Positions 21,051 through 33,901 are shown, numbered from the stretch's first letter. The stretch is DNA of 64,000 nucleotides from Plantago ovata (GCA_028274465.1 CM051455.1:98898365-98962364), one strand, 5' to 3'. Numbers and translations are program-made. The notes: generated by a model from the letters alone, not told the origin.

Positions 21051-22548
21051 TGTTAGGAAACTTGTAATTTTGATGAGCAATTAACCATGCTAAATTAAGG
21101 AAAGTCCAGTAACTAGTACTCTTAAGGTCCATAGGAATTTAGAATTTTAAGGACATTGTAAAAGAGGAACGTTTGCTGAAGAGTTAGTGTAGGTACTAGT
21201 TAGGCGCTTTAGTTTGCTGATGATGTACTTTGTTTTTACAAATGAACTATTGAAGCACTAGAACCGCTCAGAAACTTGAAGATTCGAAGACAGAAGATTA
21301 AGAAGAATTCTGAGAAAGGTATCTATAAAGGCACATGTTCCTCAGAAAGTGAGATTTCAGCAACAGCATAAGTGAAAATCTATATGACAGAGTAGGTTGT
21401 GCTTGCTGAAACTGAGACTGACCACTTGCTGAAAAACATATGTGACCTCCTTGTTGAAGAAGTACTTGCATTTTGGCTCCAACGTTCACATTTGAATTTG
21501 TTTCAAATGAACATTAAATGCAAAGTAGGCACGCGAAGAACATGAAGACTAGAAGATAAATGAAGGATGCTGCTGAAAGTACAAAAGCAAGATAGTGACA
21601 TCTTAAGGTGCAAAGCCTTAGAATTTGAAATTCAAACGGCTCCCTTGATTCACTATAAATAGAGGTCATCTGGCAAAGAGTTGAAGTGTGTCAACAACGT
21701 GATCAAACTCTCACTTGTGCTTAAACACTCAATCTTCTATACTCTTTACTACCTATTGATCCATTCCAAGACTTAAGCTTGAAACAAAAGCTACTTGTGA
21801 AGAAGTAGAACATTCACGGCTAAGAAATTAGTTAAGTGTTCGTTCTTTTGAACAAGAACAAGTTTTGACACCAGAAACAACTTAACTTGCTTACTGAAAA
21901 GTATTACAAGTTGTGTTTCTTTAGATAAGTTGTTATAGCTGAAAAGTTATACTCAAGTCATCTCTTATCTCAAACCCTTTTTCAGGCGTGAAATTCAGGG
22001 GGAATTAATCAAGCATTGTGTTGCTGATTATAAGTCCCAAGTTTGGTGGAGAACACGGTTACAGTTCTCTAGTTAGGTTGGAAACGAAGCAAGTGTGCTT
22101 TTGTTTCTAAAGAATCATTAGTGATAGGATTTGTAAGGAAACTCAATCTTATCTTAGTGGATTCAGTCCTAGAAAGGACAAAGTGGATTAGTTGAGAGAT
22201 TACGCCACTCTCAGATACCACTATAAAAGTGTTTGTGTGATTTACTTTACCGCATTTAGTTTTCAGCAAGCTACTCTTGTTGTACACTGTCACTCTGCTC
22301 ACTTGCTTAAACTAGCCCTCTCTGAAAAGCATTTATTGTATAAAGTCTTCCGCACTCTGTTTTTAAAGTACCAGCAAACTCGTTACTGAAAAGTAACAAG
22401 TACTTGCTGAGAAAGTTAAGCACCAGCAAACTCATTACTGAAAAGTAATAAGCACTTGATGATAAAGTTTTTAAACGACGAAAGTTTGAAAAGACTATTC
22501 ACCCCCCCCCCCCCTTTAGTCTTTTCTTGTTGTTTAAAGGGATCAACA
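21051..22548 (+). repeat. C1 3' LTR, 1498 bp
   Basis: TGTTAGG at 21051, after polypurine tract 21036-21050, to GATCAACA at 22548. Contains ctataaatagagg near 21655, the two GNRA-loop hairpins (22382-22397, 22434-22449) and the poly-C hairpin (22488-22526, 13 C). It is followed directly by the interior of a Gypsy LTR (actactcatag), showing that C0/C1 lies inside that LTR. Confidence 0.9.
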
Positions 22549-23206
22549 ACTACTCATAGCAATAACATAATCAACAATAGCAATCATGGGTGGAAACATT
22601 GTAGAATCAATAAATAGAGTACGAAAAATAGTGAGATACAAAGTTACCACAGAGGGTTGTCAATCTCCGATGAATTGCTAAACTCACAAGTTTCTAGCAA
22701 GGTGAGATCAAAAGATGTCCAAATCTCTACCGTGATGCTTCAAATCGCTATGAAAAAGTAAATCTAAGTCAAAGAAAACCCAGAAGAAGTTCTAGGGTTT
22801 ATGTCTGCAAAAGTATGAATGAATAGATGAAAATTCGACTTTTGTATAAAATAAATCGTGGGCTTCCGGAAAGGCACCAGGCTGACCGCCTGGCACCAGG
22901 CTGACCGAACCTGGCCAAGTCTTCAACTTTTGGTCTTTTGGCACGACTTTGAGCTCCGAACTTGGTCTTTTGGTCGGGAAACACGTCCCGGTACTCCTTG
23001 ACCCACCATGGGTGATCTCGTTGCACCAAAACTTCAATGTTTCGCCATAATTTACATACAAAAGTGCGATTTTCACCAAAAACTGAAAATAACAAAAGAA
23101 ATTGAAACGTGACACTATTCTAACAAAATGCACTAAAAATGCAAGCAAGAGGATAGCTAAATAGGTGAAAAAGAAACAAATGAAAGTGTAAAAAACACTG
23201 TCATCA
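22549..23206 (-). repeat. G3 3' LTR, right half
   Basis: Begins inside the LTR at actactcatag and ends TCATCA at 23206, followed by the polypurine tract complement ctccccaaacc (23209-23219). In place of the usual GC boxes it carries the duplicated word CACCAGGCTGACCG near 22875-22910. It is strongly diverged from the G1 and G2 LTRs. Confidence 0.8.
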
Positions 23207-24639
23207 AACTCCCCAAACCGAACCTTTGCTTGTCCTAAAGCAACTAGCTAGACCCTAATGCAAAACTAAATGCAACACGAAAATGCAACACGAAGAGAAG
23301 TAAGAGTCGCATGTCAAGCAAGAAAAACTAATCTATTGTACCTACCAAATGCTTATGAACAAGGACCATACAAATCATAACATGGACATAGGTTGAAGAA
23401 TGCCTCGATTGAATCTATACACATTCACATATACATTTTGTTAAACAATGGAGTCTCTTGTAACATTCTCTACCTGGACCTGGTCAGTGGCGACGCAATG
23501 ATGCATATTATCATACTATGGTTGCCCCGTGCCTATGAAACTGAGGGCTTACTACTGTTCACCAAGTGAGACTTTTCCTCAAGAGAGGTCGAACCAATAC
23601 TGGCTCTCATCAAACGAAGAAGGGTTCCCTAAAAGACAACACTCCCTTATTCTACCCAACTCTTAGATCAAAGACTCTTAACCACTTCCTGAATGGCAGG
23701 ACGAGGGTGGTCTAGAATAGGTTTTGGACTAGGCGACACGAAACACAAGGAAGAATTTACAACTCGAATCTAAGCAACTACAAAAGTTGAAAAATAATAC
23801 AACGCTTTGTTAAAACTGCTTTCTGGCTTGTTTGGACCCTTCTTTTGTTTTGGGTCTTATTCTTTTTTGTTCTTTTTTCCATATTTTTCTTTTTTCCAAT
23901 TTTCTGGAACGATTTCTTTCTTATTTTTATTTTTTTTGATAGATAGCCTGCAGTAGCAACAATAAAGAGAAATAACAACGACCTCCCCAAACCTATTCGA
24001 AAGAATAGGTTGGAGCACAAACTCAAAAGAAGAAGAAAAACAAACTCAACATGATTTCAACGAGACGAAAGACAAGTCATGACAATGGTAACCCCCAAAC
24101 AAAGGATCACACACACCTCACTCTACCTCCTTCCTAGGCATTTGTCAATCTCATTAGCAAGGTGAAAAACTTGTCGCCTCTTAGGTACATAATTACACGG
24201 GAATACACCCACAGACTCTAACATGCATCATTATATAAGGCCTTCGTGAACGCAGTAGACAAAACATCACAAGTGATGTCGAGACTACAAAGCTTAACTA
24301 GTGCACATACGAATGTGACAAACCAAGCGAGACAAGCCTCAATCTACCCATAGAAATGCAATGTATGGTAAATGGTCATAAACACTTAGTTTATACAATA
24401 AAGAAGTTCTAAATACTTGGCAATAGACTCCACACAACAACATGTAAAATCTAAACTAAGGATGAATGCATGCATACAAACTCGATCCTAAACCTATCCA
24501 CTACTAAGAATAGAAACATGCCTATGTGGCTCACAGATCACCACTAAGAAAGCGATAAACGTGCAAATAGAAGAAAATGCTAAGTACAAGATACAATACT
24601 CAACGACAACAAGACATACAAAACTACCATCATAACTAC
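23207..24639 (-). other. G3 residual interior (3' untranslated region)
   Basis: Matches the G1 3' untranslated region with many changes. One copy of the AACCTATTC/GAATAGGTT hairpin survives at 23990-24011. No ORF, cargo or primer site. The sequence runs directly into the LTR at 24640, so the coding interior was deleted. Confidence 0.75.
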
Positions 24640-25612
24640 TGACGAACGCGCTGGTGTCGTGGTCCAAGCAGTCAAATAAATTTGTTATTTAGCCTAAGGC
24701 AATTCACAACTACAATGAAAACCGTAGTGTAGCAGTAGAATAACCTCGAGTGTCGATCTCTAAGGACTATAACTAGCTTTATCTAATTTAATTAAAGAAT
24801 ATAAAAACAGCAGACGGTATAGCAAAGATTTTTCTAACAGATAATGGAGATTGGTGATAGTATGGTCCTTCAAAGCATAACGGGTTAATAATCATGCGTA
24901 AATTCCTCGGTTTTGCATGGAGATCCTTGATCAATAAATTGTCCTGTTGTAATTATCAAACACTACGAAGATATAGATTTTGATAGGTCAAAGACCAATG
25001 AATTGTCCAATTGTGTTCCGTAATTATTCAACACTACGAAGATATAGATTTTGATAGGTCGAAGACCAAAGAATTGTCCTATTGTGTGCAATAATTAATC
25101 AACAATACGAATATAGAGATTTGGATAGATCAAAGAAATAAAGCAATAACACGGAGTATAATGCGCGATATAGCCATTAGCATAATTATCAACCCTTCGC
25201 TAAGAATTCACATACTACCACCAACGAGAAGTTTAGCTACTCATAGTTGTCATGCAATCAACAGAAATCATAGAAGAAAACATGTTGAAAGATATATAAA
25301 AATAAGTAGAAAAACTGTAAGATACAATGTTACCGAAGGTTGTCAGTCTCCGAAGAATCGCGATCTTACAAGCTCCAAACTGCTATGAAAAAGTGTCTCC
25401 TAAGCTACGAACCCCCAGAACAGGCTCTGGGAAGTTCCTACCTAAAACTACAGAGAAAGGTGAGAGAGAAGGTCTGGAAAAGTATGAAATTCGGAGAAAA
25501 ACTGAGCAACTATATATAGTATTCGAAATAGTGTGGGGCGAAGGGCCCCACACACCGGGCGAGTCGCCTGGTGTGGGGCGATTCGCCCCACATCCCGGGC
25601 GATTCGCCAAGG
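24640..25612 (-). repeat. G3 5' LTR, truncated
   Basis: Starts TGACGAACGCG and carries the CACTACGAAGATATAG repeats. The GC boxes are expanded near 25540-25610 (GGGCGAGTCGCC, GGGGCGATTCGCCCC, GGGCGATTCGCC). It breaks off there; about the last 300 bp are missing. The exact breakpoint is uncertain by some 10-20 bp. Confidence 0.8.
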
Positions 25613-26452
25613 ACCGCTAGGGGGATAGGAAGAGACATCACCGAAGTGATCTGCAACAGGGGGTACAGATATCCGGAAGTTGGCGGAGCACTTGGACGGA
25701 TCGGTTATGGCGACCTTAGCATCGAAGCTAAGGTGATGATGAAATTTTGCATCTCCGACTTGATCCCGAGGAAGAATGACACCTGGATTCAGCCCTACTA
25801 CGCCGAGCTCCTCTACTGCCTCATTGACGGACATCAGGTCAACATAGGGCACATTATGTATGAGGAGTATGAGCGCCATTGGGAAAAGAAGAGGAAGTCT
25901 TTCATCTTCCCGAGCTTCATCACAGCTTGCTGCAAATATCATGGGGTCGACGATATTGAGGAGGGGGATTGCGAGGTCGCTGCCCTTTCACCCTCGACCA
26001 TTGAGGTACAGCTCAACAGGTATCAGTTGAGGAACCCCACTGCAGCTGCTGCTGATGTAGTAGGGCCATTCCAGCCAAATGATTCCGATCATGAGGATGC
26101 TATGGAGGCCGATGTTGGTGAAGCCCCGATTCCAGATATTCCATTTGTCCATCATGCACCGCATGCACCAGCTGGAGCACCACAGGGGTCTGGAGGATTT
26201 GACTTCTCCGAATTCCGTACCTACCTCGACAGCCGTTTCGACAGGATTGATTCCAACAACGCGGCCATGCGACAGGACATCGACAGGCACATTGTCCAGC
26301 ACAACCGCGATTGGGAGATATTCGAGGAGCACCGCCGAGAGGATAGGCAGCACATGTGGGAGCAGCAACAACAGGAAGCTCTACGACAGTCCAATGAGCT
26401 TATGAATGACATGTGGAGTGACTTTTATGGGGACTACCATCCCGATGATTAG
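25613..26452 (+). pseudogene. Athila-type extra ORF (env position), N-terminally truncated
   Basis: About 280 open codons to TAG at 26450; the start is lost at the G3 junction. Residues such as FCISDLIPRKNDTW, HQVNIGHIMYEEYE and FIFPSFITACCKYHGV follow the pattern of the 'putative plant transposon protein' domain found in Athila ORFs and many plant repeat proteins. That match is my pattern reading, not a search result. The C-terminal half is acidic, then Gln- and Arg-rich with coiled-coil character (RFDRIDSNNAAMRQDIDRH). No signal peptide or transmembrane segment is seen, so envelope function is not supported. Its role in the element is unknown. Confidence 0.65.
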
Positions 26453-27954
26453 TCCTTCCACTTGTCCACTCTCAGCCGACCGAGGCCAAACCCTTCGGTA
26501 ACATCTAGTATCACTTCTTATTACTCATTCTCTTTTGCTAGGGGGCTAGCTTAAGAATCGTAAGGGGGATGGGATGTGAACCATGATGTTAAGTTTTGTT
26601 TGGTTTTGTGTCGATTAGTATCTTGTTCTTTGTTTGCATTTGCACGTTTACTGCTTTCCTAGGATAGTCTTGCATGTTTTATATGGAGTTTATTGCCGAA
26701 TTTTTTGAATTTTTTTTATTGGGTAGATCAACTAGCTATGTCATTAATCGTATGCTTCATTTCTATGAATTTGTTTGAGGTTTTTCTCGCTTGGCTTGTC
26801 ACATTTATGTATTGCACTTAGTTAAGCATGGTAGTCTCGACATCACTTAGTGGTGTTTTCTCTACTGCGGTTCACGAAGGCCTTTATAATAGGATGATGC
26901 ATATTAGGGTCTTATGGTTGTTTTCCCGAGTAATTATGTACCTAAGAGGCAACAAGTCTTCACCATGCTTTGAGATTGCTAAATGCCTAGGAAGGAGGTA
27001 GTGTGAGGTTGTGTGATCCTTTGTTTATAACCTATTCTTCCGAATAGGTTTGGGGAGGGGGTTACACCATCATAGACTTGTTTCTGTTTTCCATTTTCGT
27101 ATCGTGAGTTTATTTTTCCTTTTTCCGTGAATTTTGTACTCCAACCTATTCTTTCGAATAGGTTTGGGGAAGTCGTGTGAGTCATTTTGTTTCTCTTTTT
27201 GTTATGCTACTGCTGGCTAGAAAAAAATCGAAAAAAAGAAAGAAAAAATTCCAGAAAAAAGAGAAAAAGAAAAAAAAGGAATCTGGAAAGAAAAAAAGAA
27301 AAAAAGAGAAGACCCCAAAAAAGCAAAGAAGGGTCCAAAAAATAAAGCCAAATAGCAGTTTAGCAAAGTTTGAGTCTTTTCCATTTTTCGTATTGTTCGT
27401 AATTGTGTTTTTCTATTTTTTATCTTTTTTGTCTTAAGTGTCATCTGTTCTAGACCACCCTCGTCCTGCCATTCAGGAAGTGGTGAATAGCTTAAGACTT
27501 TACTTGAGAGATGGGTAGAATAGGGGAGTGTTATCTTTTATAGGGAACCCTCCTTCGTTTGATGAGAGCCAGTACTGGTTCGACCTCTTTTGAGGAAAAG
27601 TCTTAACATGGTGGAACAGCAGTAAGTCCTGAGTTTCATAGGCACGGGGCAACCATTCGTATCTTAGCATGCATCATTACGTCGTCACTGACTAGGTCCA
27701 GGTAGAGAATGTTACGAGAGACTATCTTGTCTTGACATAAGTGCTTATGTGGATGTGTATAAGTCAATCGAGGTATTCTTCAACCTATATTCATGCTTTG
27801 ATTTATATGGTTTTTGTTCATATGTTATTTGGTAGATTCAGTAATTTAATTCATTTTATTTGGCATGAAACTCCATTTTTGAGTCTTGCATGTTTTTTGT
27901 ATTAGAGTCTAGCTTAGTTGCTTCAGGACAAGCAAAGGTTCGGTTTGGGGAGTT
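26453..27954 (+). other. G4 3' untranslated region with duplicated stem-loop and polypurine tract
   Basis: Shares with G1 and G2 the segment from CAGCCGACCGAGGCCAAAC (near 26473) to the LTR. Hairpins AACCTATTC/GAATAGGTT lie at 27029-27050 (loop TTCC) and 27143-27164 (loop TTTC), each followed by TTTGGGGA. An A/G-rich low-complexity tract lies at 27220-27325. The polypurine tract is at 27942-27952. Confidence 0.75.
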
Positions 27955-29205
27955 TGATGAATGTGCATTTTACACTTTCATTCGAGTCTTTTTCACCTAT
28001 TTTAGCTATCCTCTATGTTAATTTAGCTATATTTTAGTACATTATATTAGAATACTGTCACGTTTCCCTTTAGATTTTATTTTACAGGTTTTGGTTGAAA
28101 TTCGGAGATTTACGGGCAATTATATTGAAGTCTACAAGGAATTGGTGTTCCAGAAGCCTATTTGGAGTATCTGAAGGTTTCCGGATAGGAATTGGAGTCT
28201 AGGGGTCGAATCTGGAGGTTAGAAGGCCATTAGAAGTCTGAAACCGAGTCCGAAAAGGTGAAGAAATCCAAATCCGCGTCGAAAAACGCGGAAATTCCGC
28301 GAAATACTGGGGGGCGAACCGCCCCAGAAGATTTTCGGGGCCTATATATAGTTGCGAGTTTTCTCTCCGAAAATCATATCTTTCCAAGCCTACTTTCTCA
28401 CCTCTCTCTATAGTTTTAGGTAGGAACTTCCCGGAGCCTGTCCTGGGAGTTCCATAGCTTAGGGGATACTTTTTCATAGCAGATTGGAGCTCGTAGGACC
28501 ACAATCATCCGGAGATTGACAACCTTCGTTAACTTTGTATCTTACAACTTTTATCTACTTATTTTATATTCTTTCAATATGTTTTCTTCTATGATTGCTA
28601 TTGATTGCATGCACATTATGAGTAGCTAAATTTATCGTTGGTGGTAGTATGTGAATTCTTAGCGAGGGAAGATAATCATGCTAATGGCTATATCGCGCAT
28701 TATACTCCGTGTCATTGCTTTATTTCGTTGATCAGTTGAACACCAAAATTCTCGTATGTTGTATTGATCATTATGCACACTTGGACACTTGTCGACCAAT
28801 CAGACCAAATTATCTTCGTAGTGTTGAATGATTACGGAACACAATAGGACGTTAGTTGTTGACGAGTCAGACCCATATTATCTTCGTAGTGCTTAATACT
28901 TGCAACAGGACACAAGATTGATTCAAAGATCTCTATGCAAGACCGAGGAATTTATGCATGATTATCGACCCATTATGTTAAGAAGGACCATACTATCACC
29001 AATCTCCATTATCTTCTTGAAAACCCCTATTGCTTTCTATTTGCTGTTTTATATTTTCCTATTAAATAGATAAAGCTAGTATAGTCCTGAGAGAACGACA
29101 CTCGAGTCATTCTACTACTACACTACGGTTTTCGTTGTAGTTGTGGATTGCCTTTGGCTATTACAAATTTATTTGATTGTTCGAGTCTGACAATCTCGTT
29201 AATCA
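27955..29205 (+). repeat. G4 3' LTR, 1251 bp, variant 3' end
   Basis: TGATGAATGTG at 27955. It has a single GC box (ggggcgaaccgcccc near 28310) before TATATATAG, and the 14-bp palindrome near 28290 is broken by one extra A. The last ~40 bp (gattgttcgagtctgacaat...ttaatca) differ completely from the G1 and G2 LTR ends. Either the 3' end is a variant or the LTR was cut and joined to other sequence. Confidence 0.8.
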
Positions 29206-29224
29206 CAAAGCTTTTACAAGAGAC

Positions 29225-32200
29225 TTAAGATCTTTCAGCAAAAGATTTTCTCAGAATCTCCCTTACACTCTTCTTCGCAAATGCAGAAAATTCAACACAG
29301 TCCTTTTCGTAATCTTCAAGTAGCTTACGGACTTCGAGCTGAATGATCCTTGCGTTCTTGCAGGCGGTATAATGATGTTTTTCAACATTCATTTCTTTGT
29401 ATTGCAACACCCACAAGTGCATGCCCCAATTGCTGGCATGGAGAAGTTGTGTATCTGAAATGCCTTTGTTAGCATGAATCTTCCTTAACCAGAGAAGATC
29501 TTCTTCTTGATCCTTAGTAGTGAGATAGAAATACTCATAAGGAATCAATCCATATTTCTTCTTTGACTTCTTGGTTATAGGGTCAGAGTAATAGGCAACA
29601 TCAATTGGTTTAATCAGTTCAGGTTCTTGTTTTACATTCTTGCCAATTGAAGTTGTTCTTACCAAGACTTCCAGATTCAGCCATCTCCCAGCTATGTTTC
29701 TTGGGAAGGGAGGAGGATCCCTTTCTTTTCTTTTCACCTTCAATTCAATCCAAGTGTACATTTGATTCAGTACAGCTGTTGGAAAGAAATTATTTACCAA
29801 TAAGTCATCCAGCTTTAAGATCCAGCAACCATGAACATTTCTGATCACAATTTGAGTAGTTTCCTCATTGTTGGTCTTTGTGTATTCAATGCCGGAGCCA
29901 ATGGCAATGCTGACAAGCCTCTTTTCTCCCTGTCTTTGCCTTCTTCTTCTTGACTTTGCATTTTCTTGATCTCTTGCTGAAGATCTTGAGTTATAGTCTG
30001 ATTGTCATCATCATCATCATCTTCATTCAGATCTTGATGACTTTCAGTGTGACAGTATTCATGAGTTTCAACAAAAGTTTTTCTCTTTTTCGGATTTGCT
30101 GAATTCAACTCAGAATCTACTTTAGCTTGTCGTTTAGAACTTTGCTCTCTTTCAGCAAGAGGTTCTATTGTCAGTGGCGCTTCAGCAGGGGTTTTCTTTC
30201 TTGAAGATTTCTTTTGCTTATCTTCCCCCTTAGACATGGATTGCATCATTGGAGTAATGTGTAGAGAAAAGAACTCATTGCAATTTTCAGCAAGAGTACT
30301 TAGGCTATTGTACTTCATGATAATTGCCTGCTGATCAGAGGTTAGCTTTGACAATTCTTGATTGATACTCACCAAGTTCTCCTCATGTCTGCGCTCATTT
30401 TCGAATTTGTCTTCAATGAAAGTCTGAGCCTTTTTCAGTGCAGACTTTGCTAGTTTGAGTGCTTGACTGACATCTTCTGCATAGCTTTTGTGATGTAGAC
30501 TGATGTCTTTCTGAGCTATGGTAAGAGAAGTAGTGCGTTTCAGCATAGTAGCCAGTATTTTGCTGATGTCAAGCGGACTCTCAGCAAGCAGTGCATCATT
30601 TTCTACTTTGCAGGCTTTGTGGACTTCCATCAGTGCCAAAATTCTTGGAGTAAAATCCTCCACATGTGGAAACGGCACTAAAGTCGGGGTCAAGGAATGA
30701 AATTTAAGTTCTGTAGCGAATTGATCATCTTTTCTCAGCAAATGGCTTCTTATATCATCTCCTACATCATGTTCATCATCAGGAGGAGGAATTGTGACCA
30801 CAGTGGGTTCACCTTTCTTTGTTTGATCATCCTCATTTGCTGAAAGATCGTCTTCGTCATCAGATTCATCAAGGCCAGCAACCTTGGTTCCTAAATTTGT
30901 AGCTTCATTCCCTTTTGGTTGAGTGGTTGCTGATGGCAACGCTTCAGACTCAACAACTGGAGTTTCACCAGTAGTGACTTTTAATTGAGTAGTTGCTGAG
31001 GGCAACGTTTGAGACTCAATAACTGGAGTTTCACCAGTAGTAGGTAGAAGGGAGGGGACTTCCTTAGGCTTTACTCCTGAAGATTGAGTAATGTCTAGAC
31101 TCTGCGTATGCCTTGCATGAATTTGTAGACTGTTTTGAAGTGCTCTTTGATATTCTTCATCCAATTCTTCATCATCAAGGTTTGGATCAGTGACCTTGGC
31201 ATCGAGTAAAGATAACTCGGCATTAGAAAGCTTGCTTTTGCCTAGTTTCAAAGCAGCGCGCTTTCTGGCGTACTCTTCTTCAGTGTCAGCGCCTTGTTCA
31301 GGTGCTGGAGTACTTGTCTCAGCAGGAGCAGGATTGGATTCTTGTTGCTGACTTGGTGTTTGATCAGCTTGCCTATTGTCATGATGTTCAGTCTCCGCAA
31401 CTGTCAGTTTAAGTCCACCAGTATCAGGACTAGGACCTTGATTATCATCACAGTCGTCCTTTTTATCCTTAGAATCTTTTCGTTCATCATCACTGGGATC
31501 TTTAGGAATGTTCTCATCCTCTTCTTCTTCATCATCGTCCGTCACTATAACCAACTCAAGATGTTTGGATAAGGCAACACTCGTAACTTCCTCTTCTTCA
31601 TTGATTTTGTGGGGATCAGCCAGCACGGGTACAAAGGAACCCTTGAGCATCACAGCTTGTTCAGCTGGAGAGGCACTCTTAAATTTGGCTTTCATATTCT
31701 CTCTGATTAGACTAATCAGATTTGAACTCATAAGCTGAGAATATGTCAACTCTTCTGGAAGTATTGAGTGCACAAACGTCTCGAGTTTCAGCAGAGAAAG
31801 TCTCTTTTTCTCGTTGGACAGATGAAGGTGAAGGTCAGAAAAGTCCATCCTTCTGTACCTTTTCCAGTTGTTGACAGACTTAGCAACTCTGGTCAAGGTA
31901 GTTTTCTTGAAGTCTGAGTAAAGTTCTTCTGAACTTACTTTCGGATCTTCAGTGATGTGAACCACTTCAGTGGTCTCCTTTTGAGCATGAAAAAGAATAA
32001 AATTAAGTTCAGCAAAGTTTTGGATAATAGTTTTAGAGTCCAAAGCTGGAACATGATTAACCTGCTGAGATTCAGCAACCTCATGTTGCACACTTGTTTG
32101 TGCTGGTACTATTTCCATTGCTTCAGGAGCTTGAGAAGCATCCTTGAATTGTTCATCCTGAAATAATTTTAAGTTAGATACAAGCACTAAGTTTTCAAAC

Positions 32201-32300
32201 TTAGTTGAAGTACCAAAACTTTATCTACCTGCTGAGCAGGAGGTGTGAATTCTGGTGCAGAGGCTTCAGCAACCTTTTGACTTGTATCTTGAGAAGTCTG
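29225..32300 (-). pseudogene. ORF3 of CM, C-terminal half
   Basis: Open from 32187 to 29845 in one frame, then 29848-29225 in another; the shift follows a ~60-bp deletion (relative to C2) near 30000. Segments in order: the end of the intron-like modules, RYRRMDFSDLHLHLSNEKKR, acidic runs, two TGETPV repeats, a coiled coil (LKLAKSALKKAQTFIEDK), a Lys-rich nuclear-signal-like KKRKT, then a conserved C-terminal domain (GCWILKLDDL, IAGRWLNLEV, ASNWGMHLWV) ending at 29225. A candidate intron at 32158-32228 is 71 nt here and 72 nt in C2. No transmembrane segment is seen. Function unknown. Confidence 0.75.
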
Positions 32301-33899
32301 TGTTAGGAAACTTGTAATTTTGATGAGAAATTAACCATGCTAAATTAAGGAAAGTCCAGTAACTAGTACTCTTAAGGTCCATAGGAATTTAGAATTTTAA
32401 GGACATTGTAAAAGAGGAACATTTGTTGAAGACTTAGAATAGGTGCTAGATAGGTTGGTTTTAAAGCTTATGATGTATCTTGTTTTCTGAAAAGAAATAC
32501 AACCTATTGAAGCATTTGCTGATGATGTACTTTCTTTTTACAAACAAACTATTGAAGCATTTAGAACCGCTTAGAATCTTGAATATTTTGAAGATCTGAA
32601 GACTTGAAGATTTCGAAGATCTGAAGACTAGAAGATTTCTGAAGACTGGTATCTACAAAGGCACGTGTTGCTCAGAAAGTGGAAACTTCAGCAACAGCAT
32701 TGCATCAGTGAAAATCTGAATGACATAGTAGGTTGTGCTTGCTGAAACTGAGACTGACCACTTGCTGATGGAACATATGTGACCTCTTGCTGAAAGTACT
32801 GGCATTTGCGCTCCAATGTTATTGTTTGAATTCTATTCAAATAAGCATTAAATGCAAAGCATGCACGCGAAGGACATGAAGACTAGAATACAAACAAGGA
32901 CACTGCTGAAAGTACAAAAGCAAGATAGTGACATTTTAAGGATCAAAAGCCTTAGAATTTGAAATTCAAACGGCTCCTTATTTTCATAATAAATAGAGGT
33001 CATCCGGCAAAGAGTTGAAGTGTGTCAACAACGTAATCATACTCTGACTTGTGCTTAAACTCACAAACCCTTCAATACTCTCTACTGCCATTGATCCGTT
33101 CCAAGACTTAAAGCTTGAAAAATCTACTTGTGAAGAAGTAGAATTTACACGACTAAGAAATTAGTTAAGTGTTCTTTCTTTCTTTCGAACAAGAACAAGT
33201 CTTGACACCAGAAACAATCAAACTTGCTTACTACAAAGTATTCAAAGTTTTGTTTCTTAGATTACTTGTTGTAACTGAATAAGTTAGAATTAAGTTATCT
33301 CATCCCAAACCTCTCTAACTGAAAATACACCCTTTCAGGCGTGATATTCAGGGGGAACATAATCGAGCATAGTTTTGCTGATTAAAAGTACCAAGTTTGC
33401 TGGAGAACAAGGTTGCGTTCTCTAGATTAGGTTGGAGACGAAGCTAGTGTGCTTTGGTTTCTGTTTGAATCGCTCTAGATAGGTGTTGTAAGGAACCTCA
33501 GTCTTATCTTAGTGGATTCAGTCCTAGAAAGGACAAAGTGGATTAGTTGAGAGATTACGCCACTCTCAGATACCACTATAAAAGTGTTTGTGTGATTTAC
33601 TTACTGTACTTAGTTTTCAGCAAATCATATCCATCTGTACACAGTCACTCACATCACTTGCTGAAACCTTCATTTACTGAAAGAGCACTTATTGTATCAA
33701 AGACTTCCGCTCTCTGATTTTAAGTATGAGCAAACCTAGTTACTGAGAAGTAACTTGCGATTGCTGAGAAAGTTAAGTATCAGCAAACTCATTACTGAAA
33801 AGTAATAAGCACTTGCTAAGAAAGTTTTAAACGACGAAAGTTTGAAAAGAGTATTCACCCCCCCCCCTAGTCTTTTCTTGTTGTTTAAAGCGACCAACA
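32301..33899 (+). repeat. C2 5' LTR, 1599 bp
   Basis: TGTTAGG to CGACCAACA. It carries an extra run of GAAGATCTGAAGACT-type repeats near 32585-32640 compared with the 3' LTR. The TATA box of the partner (TATAAATAG) reads ataataaatag here (near 32985), so this promoter may be weakened. U5 hairpins at 33739-33754 (loop GAGA), 33791-33806 (loop GAAA) and 33844-33877 (poly-C loop, one stem mismatch). Confidence 0.92.
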
Positions 33900-33901
33900 A
33901 C

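Larger units (their letters stand above)
3392..22548 (+). mobile_element. Copia (Sirevirus-like) element C1, split by G1
   Basis: Order: 5' LTR 3392-4962, truncated gag, pol to 9310, foreign Gypsy element 9311-17571, rest of pol, shortened ORF3, 3' LTR 21051-22548. Without G1 and its duplicated target the element is about 10.9 kb. Large deletions, judged against C2, remove the primer site plus the start of gag (about 660 bp), the ORF3 start with its leader (about 1.9 kb) and the ORF3 end. Many frameshifts and stops are present, so it is dead. The 5' LTR is preceded by C0 internal sequence rather than by a target site, so C0 and C1 share this LTR. Confidence 0.85.
22549..25612 (-). mobile_element. 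Athila-like Gypsy element G3, decayed
   Basis: A partial left LTR (22549-23206), a short interior (23207-24639) without gag, protease or primer site, and a right LTR from 24640 truncated near 25612. It is clearly more diverged from G1 and G2 than they are from each other. The left LTR is interrupted by the C0/C1 insertion; its other half must lie outside the window. The right LTR breaks off into plus-strand G4 sequence, so a rearrangement occurred there. Confidence 0.8.
25613..29205 (+). mobile_element. Athila-like Gypsy element G4, 5'-truncated
   Basis: Only the 3' half remains: an Athila-type ORF (to 26452), the 3' untranslated region, a polypurine tract (27942-27952) and an LTR at 27955-29205. 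Unlike G1 and G2 it keeps an ORF of the type found at the env position of Athila elements. It sits head-to-head against G3. Its right LTR directly abuts minus-strand C sequence (CM ORF3 3' end), so it inserted in CM. Confidence 0.8.

Noticed and set aside
22549..24639. Separate complete Gypsy element with its own coding capacity
   Set aside because: The interior between the two G3 LTRs is only 1.4 kb, lacks a primer site and has no Gag or protease motif.
27177..27437. Lys-rich ORF in the 3' UTR of G4
   Set aside because: It comes from the A/G-rich low-complexity tract shared by the G elements; composition explains it.
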